The position numbers were made by a program, and so were the translations under genes. The notes beneath the pieces were generated by a model that did not search any database, had not been told where the DNA came from, and worked only from the letters and a program-made list of their open reading frames with translations. Shown here in pieces: positions 32,445-37,604 of a DNA stretch of 37,604 bases (position 1 is its first letter; each line of letters begins with the position of its first letter). This DNA is from CAZFQD01 sp964520885 (GTDB taxonomy: Bacteria > Bacillota > Clostridia > Oscillospirales > SIG519), in the NCBI GenBank assembly GCA_964520885.1, contig CAZFQD010000004.1:1-37604 (forward strand), written 5' to 3'.

Positions 32445-33602
32445 TTATATTATAAGCTTTCTTACCTTTTCTCTTGTAATAAGTTCTGTTTGCAAAATAT
32501 CGTTTAAAGTTGGATTAATTATTGTTTTATGTGATTTATATATTTCCTCTACAATTGAAAAAATATCTACAAAGGTAATTTTTTTATTCAAGAAAAGTGT
32601 AACCGCCTCTTCGTTTGCCACATTAATTGCACAAGGCAAAGTTCCACCTTTTTTTATAGCAGACATACAAATCTTCAAGCATTTAAATGTTTCAATATCC
32701 GGCTTATTAAAGGTTAGACTTCCATATTTTATTAGGTCAAGATTTTTTATGTCAGAAGGAAAACGATTAGGATAGGTAAGTGCATATTGTATTGCCAATT
32801 TCATATCAGGTTCGCTTAACTGTGCTATAACTGAATTATCCACAAGTTCTATCATTGAATGAATAATGCTTTCTCTATGTATTATTACCTTTATTTGGTT
32901 TGGCAAAACATCAAAAAGCCAAAAAGCCTCAATTAATTCAAGCCCTTTATTCATAAGAGTGGCACTATCTATTGAAATTTTCGCCCCCATAGTCCAATTA
33001 GGATGTTTTAATGCATTTTCTAATGTTACTGCTTTTAATTGCTCGTAACTTTTCCCAAAAAAAGGACCTCCAGAGGCAGTTAAAATAATTTTTTTTAATT
33101 CCACTTTTTTATTAATTCCCTGTAAACACTGAAATATTGCACTATGTTCACTATCTACAGGAATAATTTTTACATTGTTTTGCTTAGCTAACTTAGTTAC
33201 TATTTCTCCTGCTGTAACTAAAGTTTCCTTGTTGGCAAGAGCAATGGTTTTTTTTGCTTTTATTGCCTCTATAGTGGGGACTAACCCTATCATTCCAACA
33301 ACACTGGTAAGCACTATATCGCTTTCTTGCTGCGTAGCCACTTCACATAACCCATCAACGCCTGATACAATTTTTGTATTGGTGTCAGCAACTTTTAATT
33401 TTAGCTCTTTTGCCTTTTTATCATCATATACACAGGCAACTTTGGGCTTAAATTCCCTAATTTGATTTTCTAAAACTGAAATATTTGAATTAGTAGATAA
33501 GCTACTTATCTTATAACCCAATTGCCTTGCAACCTCAATGCTTTGTGTTCCAATAGAGCCGGTTGAGCCTAAAATTGACAAAATCTTATTTTCTTTATTC
33601 AT
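32445..33602 (-). CDS. dxr: 1-deoxy-D-xylulose 5-phosphate reductoisomerase (Dxr/IspC)
   Basis: Second enzyme of the MEP pathway: DXP to MEP with NADPH and a divalent metal. 385 aa. Rossmann motif ILGSTGSIGTQS (about 9-20), ALANKETLVTAG, the metal/substrate site PVDSEHSAIFQCL, ILTASGGPF, and HPNWTMGAKISIDSATLMNKGLE are all present. The start is ATG 33602. Its ribosome-binding site GGTGAT lies in the last codons and stop of the upstream restriction endonuclease gene, with only 6 nt between the genes, so its translation is structurally tied to the R-M cassette. Confidence 0.97.
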   Translation of the reverse strand: MNKENKILSILGSTGSIGTQSIEVARQLGYKISSLSTNSNISVLENQIREFKPKVACVYDDKKAKELKLKVADTNTKIVSGVDGLCEVATQQESDIVLTSVVGMIGLVPTIEAIKAKKTIALANKETLVTAGEIVTKLAKQNNVKIIPVDSEHSAIFQCLQGINKKVELKKIILTASGGPFFGKSYEQLKAVTLENALKHPNWTMGAKISIDSATLMNKGLELIEAFWLFDVLPNQIKVIIHRESIIHSMIELVDNSVIAQLSEPDMKLAIQYALTYPNRFPSDIKNLDLIKYGSLTFNKPDIETFKCLKICMSAIKKGGTLPCAINVANEEAVTLFLNKKITFVDIFSIVEEIYKSHKTIINPTLNDILQTELITREKVRKLII

Positions 33603-33608
33603 AAGTCA

Positions 33609-34382
33609 TCACCGCTGAACAAATCGCATAAAATAGTTATCAATTTCTTCTCTTAGCTCTATACCAGCTTTTTCAAAACAACCCAGCAAATCAGCAAATA
33701 TTATATCATCAGCAAGAAAATTCCACCATTCATCAGCAACAAGCACTTCTTTAGGCAAATCAAACATTCCTTGCATAGTCCATCTCTCATATGGTTTTGG
33801 TTCGTATGGATTATATGGGATTGCCACACCTGTTACAATATTAGCTTGAGGATTTACATATAATTCAGATGCCACCCATTCAAGCAAAGTCCGCTTAAAT
33901 TCTTTAAAACCACCAATATTTGGCTTACCCGTTTTCACATCAAACATATAAACAGTATCTGCACTTTTTAAACACACATCAATTTTTGTTAATTTTACTG
34001 TGTGAGGTTTTCCCTTTTGGCAAACTTTACGCAATTTTTCTATTTCTAATTCCTTATTTGATAATGTCGTCCCTGTAATTAGTTCATCCATAATTTGTTG
34101 AATACAACGATGTGCTTCATCACAAATAATATTATTAGGTGCTTTTTGACGCTCTTTAATAATAAAATGTTCACTTGCAAGTGCAAGAGCAACCGGCTCA
34201 TAAATTGTTGTTCCAAAAGTTGTATTTAGGGATTGCAAAAAAGAAAATAAAGCCATTCTATCCTTCCCAAGTAGTCGTGTATGAAAAGGCATAGAAGTTG
34301 TTTCAGGAGAGTATTTTTCAAATTTTCCTCGTATAGAACAAATAATAGTGTTAATTATTTCTTGCTTTTTTATTTCTGTCAT
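33609..34382 (-). CDS. Type II restriction endonuclease of R-M cassette 2 (TdeIII/MjaII-like)
   Basis: 257 aa. The nuclease core reads KIDVCLKSADTVYMFDVKTG, i.e. D135 and D148-x-K150 of a PD-(D/E)XK site, within a mostly helical N-terminal half (MPFHTRLLGKDRMALFSFLQ). The NPYEPKPYERWTMQGMFD segment and overall plan resemble the TdeIII/MjaII family, which as I recall cuts GGNCC; specificity here is untested. The start is ATG 34382 (a TTG one codon earlier also opens the frame), with AAGGAG inside the end of the methyltransferase gene 4 nt away. Its own 3' end carries the dxr ribosome-binding site. Confidence 0.85.
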   Translation of the reverse strand: MTEIKKQEIINTIICSIRGKFEKYSPETTSMPFHTRLLGKDRMALFSFLQSLNTTFGTTIYEPVALALASEHFIIKERQKAPNNIICDEAHRCIQQIMDELITGTTLSNKELEIEKLRKVCQKGKPHTVKLTKIDVCLKSADTVYMFDVKTGKPNIGGFKEFKRTLLEWVASELYVNPQANIVTGVAIPYNPYEPKPYERWTMQGMFDLPKEVLVADEWWNFLADDIIFADLLGCFEKAGIELREEIDNYFMRFVQR

Positions 34383-34386
34383 CAAA

Positions 34387-35967
34387 TTATTTCTCCTTCA
34401 TTCTAAAAATAAATTCTGAATAAGCCCCTTTGTCCTTTTCCGTTCTATTAAGAACTGGTCTTTTGAAAACATCAATAATTTTCATTGAAGCCTTTTCAGC
34501 AATTTGAGGGTATAAATTATGCTTGTCATTTGCTACTAAAAAAACCTCATAATCATTACATAAATATTTTTTGCAGTTAATCAAGACTTGTGAAATGCCT
34601 TCAACATAAGAATTTCTTGCCCCTATGCCACCACCATTAAACAAAGGACCTATCTCTAAATTATCATTTCGTTTTAGCGAAAACAATTCGTAGGAATACG
34701 CATGTTGCTCATGATAATCAATCAAACCAACATATGGTGGACTGCTAAAAATACCTTTGATTTTTTTACCTTTATAAATTGGCAAAAGCACTTGAAATTG
34801 TTTCTCAATGGCTTTTTCAATATTTAAATTTCTTGAATCCCCTGTAAAACAATATTGATTTGTTTTTGTTTTGTATTTTTGAAATAGTTTTATTCTTTCA
34901 ATTGTATCCTTTGAATATGTATCCCACCATTTTTTTATACTAAATAATGGTTTGCAGATTTTTTTGTGTTTCCTACAATAATAAGTAGTATAGATTGGCA
35001 CAACCAGTGTCGCTAAATCCGAATGAGTTGTTGCTCTACAGGAACGAATAGTGCGAGATAAAATTATTTGCATTATCCTCTTTATTGGCTCATCACTGAT
35101 TTTATCTATTAACTCACTTATATAGTATGTCTCCTTTTTTGTTGTACTAAAATACCATTTATTCATAAAAGAATCGTTTGTTTGACCATCTATTTCAATA
35201 TTATGTTTTTTTGCTACTGAATGAAAAATCGGCAAAAACTCTTTTTCTTTTTGAGTTGAATATTCTTTTTCATTAATAGTTTTATTATTCACGCATTTTT
35301 TAAATTCCGGTGTTGGAAAATATTTTGAATTAAATTTATATAGTTCTGAAAGTAATTCATTTTCAAAGGCAACAACATCAACTTCATTTTCAAATTTATT
35401 AAAATTTTTATTTAATTCATTAAGTGTTTTTTGCAAAGATAAAATATCATAATTTTCAACTTTACTATTTGAAATCATTGCATTAAATTTTGAAATGTCC
35501 ACCCCTATTGCATTCATACCTAATTCACATGCTTGAACCAATGTAGTACCGCTACCACAAAAAGGGTCAAGTATAATATCACCCTCTTGAAAATATATCT
35601 CCTTTTTAAAACTATCAGTATGATTATCTAAAAAATATTCCGCAAGCTGAGGAATGAACTTTCCTTTATAAGGATGGAGCCTATGGATATGTTTTGTTGT
35701 TTCTGATTCTTTATAACTATCAAATGATAATGTCCAATTTAAGTCAGCACCAAGTTTTTCTTTCCAATCTAATTCTTTTTGACCTTTTAACGAATTATAA
35801 TACTGCTTAACATCAGCAATTTCAACCAAAGTATTTCCTTCTTGATTATATCTATTAATTCTACCATATTGAATAAGATAAGATATATTTGATTCTGTTA
35901 TGTTTTTTTCAGAATATTCAGAAGCCCATTTGCTCGCTTCTTTTACACTAACTAAACCAGTCATCAT
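34387..35967 (-). CDS. DNA methyltransferase of R-M cassette 2 with N-terminal helix-turn-helix-like domain
   Basis: 526 aa. Residues 1-60 (SVKEASKWASEYSEKNITES, then a turn and INRYNQEGNTLVEIADVKQYY) look like a MerR/excisionase-type winged helix. Then KGKFIPQLAEYF, motif I DPFCGSGTT (134-142), a long variable region likely to bind the target, and motif IV FSSPPYVGLIDYHEQH (SPPY 409-412). This is an N4-cytosine/N6-adenine type enzyme. It precedes its endonuclease by 4 nt, the protective order. The HTH could autoregulate the cassette or add DNA contacts. The start is ATG 35967 (alternative ATG next codon) after AAAGGGATGATTT; cdsA ends 30 nt upstream. Confidence 0.9.
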   Translation of the reverse strand: MMTGLVSVKEASKWASEYSEKNITESNISYLIQYGRINRYNQEGNTLVEIADVKQYYNSLKGQKELDWKEKLGADLNWTLSFDSYKESETTKHIHRLHPYKGKFIPQLAEYFLDNHTDSFKKEIYFQEGDIILDPFCGSGTTLVQACELGMNAIGVDISKFNAMISNSKVENYDILSLQKTLNELNKNFNKFENEVDVVAFENELLSELYKFNSKYFPTPEFKKCVNNKTINEKEYSTQKEKEFLPIFHSVAKKHNIEIDGQTNDSFMNKWYFSTTKKETYYISELIDKISDEPIKRIMQIILSRTIRSCRATTHSDLATLVVPIYTTYYCRKHKKICKPLFSIKKWWDTYSKDTIERIKLFQKYKTKTNQYCFTGDSRNLNIEKAIEKQFQVLLPIYKGKKIKGIFSSPPYVGLIDYHEQHAYSYELFSLKRNDNLEIGPLFNGGGIGARNSYVEGISQVLINCKKYLCNDYEVFLVANDKHNLYPQIAEKASMKIIDVFKRPVLNRTEKDKGAYSEFIFRMKEK

Positions 35968-35997
35968 AAATCATCCCTTTCTATATTTCATTATTAA

Positions 35998-36810
35998 CTA
36001 TTTAATCATTGGAAAATAGCTAAACACTATAAAAATAAAAGGCGATACAAATATCACACTATCAAATCTATCTAATATTCCTCCGTGTCCCGGCATAATT
36101 GAACCAAAATCCTTAACTCCAAATGTTCTTTTTATTATTGAAGCGGATAAATCACCAATTTGGGCTACAATTGATGCTAAAGCACCAACTATAGTAATTC
36201 CAATTAAATCTACACTTGCATTAAATATATATATATCCATTATTCCACAAACAAAAAAGGCAAGAGAGGTTAATAATATACCGCCAATTGCACCCTCAAC
36301 AGTCTTTTTAGGGCTAATTCTTTTAATTAGTTGATGCTTCCCTAACCACCTACCAACCAAATATGCCCCTATATCAGTAATCCACGCACCAACAAAAACA
36401 AGATAAATATAAAAATTTCCCATTTGCATTTGTCGAACATATATTAAAGTGGAGAAAAAATAGGATATAATAATTGATATTAAAAAAACAACGCTAATAT
36501 GCTCAAATGTAAAATGTCCATAAGTAAATAGCAATGTTAAAAATAATACTAAAGTAAAAGCAAAGAATGCGACAGTCATATTTTTTCTGCTTAGTTCAGG
36601 TAAAAACGGCATACAAACTGCAAAAACTATGCTAATTACCATCAGAGATTTTCCCTCAATATATTTTGTGGCAATTAATGCCTCGTATACAGCCCCTGCC
36701 GCCAATAATGCAACAGCAGTATTTAATATATACGGAATGTGAGAAAACCATAATAGTGGAACAAATGTAACAAATATAACTAATGTAGTAATTAACCTCT
36801 TTAAAAACAT
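35998..36810 (-). CDS. cdsA: Phosphatidate cytidylyltransferase (CdsA)
   Basis: Membrane enzyme making CDP-diacylglycerol from phosphatidate and CTP, the precursor of phosphatidylglycerol. 270 aa with about eight hydrophobic segments. The family signature near the C-terminus is intact: AQIGDLSASIIKRTFGVKD followed by GSIMPGHGGILDRFDS, containing the metal-binding aspartates. The start is ATG 36810, directly abutting the uppS stop; GGTGG inside uppS is its ribosome-binding site. In the usual operon dxr would follow; here R-M cassette 2 intervenes. Confidence 0.97.
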   Translation of the reverse strand: MFLKRLITTLVIFVTFVPLLWFSHIPYILNTAVALLAAGAVYEALIATKYIEGKSLMVISIVFAVCMPFLPELSRKNMTVAFFAFTLVLFLTLLFTYGHFTFEHISVVFLISIIISYFFSTLIYVRQMQMGNFYIYLVFVGAWITDIGAYLVGRWLGKHQLIKRISPKKTVEGAIGGILLTSLAFFVCGIMDIYIFNASVDLIGITIVGALASIVAQIGDLSASIIKRTFGVKDFGSIMPGHGGILDRFDSVIFVSPFIFIVFSYFPMIK

Positions 36811-37548
36811 CTAAACACCACCAAACCTTCTATTTCTATTAATATAATCTTCAACTGCTCTATCTAAATGCTTTTCATTAAAATCTGGCCATAAAATACT
36901 GTCAAACCATAATTCTGAATAAGCAGTTTGCCACAACAAAAAATTAGAAAGCCTTTTTTCTCCACTTGGCCTAATAACTAAATCAGGCTCAGGTTGGTCT
37001 TTAGTATACAAATAGCTTGAAAATAGGTTTTCATCAATATCCTGTGGCTTTATTTTATTTTGAATACACAAGTCAACTATACTATGAACAGCATCTAAAA
37101 TCTCTTGTCTTCCACCATAATTAAGTGCAATATTAAGATTTGTTCCCGTTGCATTTTCGGTTAGTTTCTCAGCTTTATTCATTTTTTCTATAATATTCTC
37201 AGGTAAATTAGTTTTTCTACCTATAAATCTAAGTCTTGTATTTTCTTTTACAAAATCCTTAAATGCTTCCTCTAAATAATCATCAAAAAGTTTCATAAGT
37301 GCAGACACTTCTTCTTGCGGTCGTTTCCAATTTTCTATAGAAAAAGCATACACCGTAATATATTTAATACCTAATTTTTCACAATGTCGGACAATTTTTT
37401 TAAAGTTTTGGGCTCCCTTTATATGTCCTGCACTCCGTGGAAGACCACGATTTTTAGCCCATCTTCCATTACCATCCATAATAATAGCAATATGCTTTGG
37501 AACTTGAGCTTTATCATATTCTTTTGTTTTAAAGCTAAATAAAGACAT
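36811..37548 (-). CDS. uppS: Undecaprenyl diphosphate synthase (UppS)
   Basis: Cis-prenyltransferase that extends farnesyl diphosphate with isopentenyl diphosphate to the C55 carrier for wall synthesis. 245 aa. HIAIIMDGNGRWAKNRGLPR carries the catalytic aspartate and diphosphate-binding motif; GHIKGAQNFK, VYAFSIENWKRP, LNIALNYGGRQEI, and DLVIRPSGEKRLSNFLLWQTAYSE follow. The start is ATG 37548; the ribosome-binding site is weak (GAAAG very close). It is the first complete gene of the operon in the window. Only 56 nt lie upstream, where I cannot identify a promoter or the expected frr gene end. Confidence 0.97.
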   Translation of the reverse strand: MSLFSFKTKEYDKAQVPKHIAIIMDGNGRWAKNRGLPRSAGHIKGAQNFKKIVRHCEKLGIKYITVYAFSIENWKRPQEEVSALMKLFDDYLEEAFKDFVKENTRLRFIGRKTNLPENIIEKMNKAEKLTENATGTNLNIALNYGGRQEILDAVHSIVDLCIQNKIKPQDIDENLFSSYLYTKDQPEPDLVIRPSGEKRLSNFLLWQTAYSELWFDSILWPDFNEKHLDRAVEDYINRNRRFGGV

Positions 37549-37604
37549 CTTTCACGTATAATCTATTTATCTTCATAAAGGGGGTAATTAGATTATTTTT
37601 CTCC

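Noticed and set aside
37549..37604. End of frr in the last 56 bases (GGA GAA AAA TAA on the minus strand)
   Set aside because: Three codons and a stop are too little to identify any gene.

Overview
The window is AT-rich, low-GC DNA that reads as a Clostridia-type Firmicute, probably an uncultured gut lineage. Four things point there: a PolC-type replicative polymerase, a dcw cluster headed by mraZ with a PASTA-bearing PBP2 homologue, an uppS-cdsA-dxr-rseP-ispG-polC envelope/isoprenoid operon, and an S-box riboswitch on metK. MurE carries the DNPR signature of meso-diaminopimelate peptidoglycan. GTG and TTG starts are common: ftsW, mraY, pbp, ftsL, polC, the antiporter and carboxyspermidine dehydrogenase all appear to use one.

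Layout. 1-8862 (minus) is the dcw cluster read mraZ-rsmH-ftsL-pbp-murE-murF-mraY-ftsW(partial). It has a clear promoter and a decamer-spaced set of GTG boxes that look like the MraZ operator. 8930-12526 (minus) holds a CPA2-type cation/proton antiporter behind a small PII-like protein, and an LtaS/OpgB-type phosphoglycerol transferase. 12589-14640 (minus) holds metK under a SAM-I riboswitch, and a small multidrug-export family membrane protein. 14823-22567 (plus) holds gdhA, the carboxyspermidine dehydrogenase/decarboxylase pair for polyamine synthesis, a long-form gltX, and glnS. 22592-37548 (minus) holds a 67-aa tail-anchored protein, tRNA-Ala(GGC), polC, ispG, a restriction-modification (R-M) cassette (M-R-M), rseP, dxr, a second R-M cassette (R-M), cdsA and uppS.

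Two things stand out. First, two apparently unrelated type II R-M systems sit, co-directionally and almost without gaps, at two different junctions of one operon of essential genes (cdsA|M-R|dxr and rseP|M-R-M|ispG). The likely ribosome-binding site of dxr lies inside the 3' end of the restriction endonuclease gene. Second, nearly every other intergenic space is filled with short tandem HEPTAMER tracts. The heptamer differs from place to place, but the 7-nt period is constant. Several tracts begin exactly in the stop codon of the preceding gene, and most carry a stop triplet in each unit. They are interspersed with at least eight different small hairpin or palindromic repeats. The R-M junctions carry none of these repeats.

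How the genes work together: the dcw block makes lipid-linked peptidoglycan precursor and septal wall. uppS/dxr/ispG make the undecaprenyl carrier from the MEP pathway, and cdsA makes CDP-diacylglycerol. The glycerophosphate transferase uses phosphatidylglycerol headgroups, downstream of CdsA. metK supplies SAM, which the DNA methyltransferases and RsmH consume. All calls come from reading the sequence; no database search was run.
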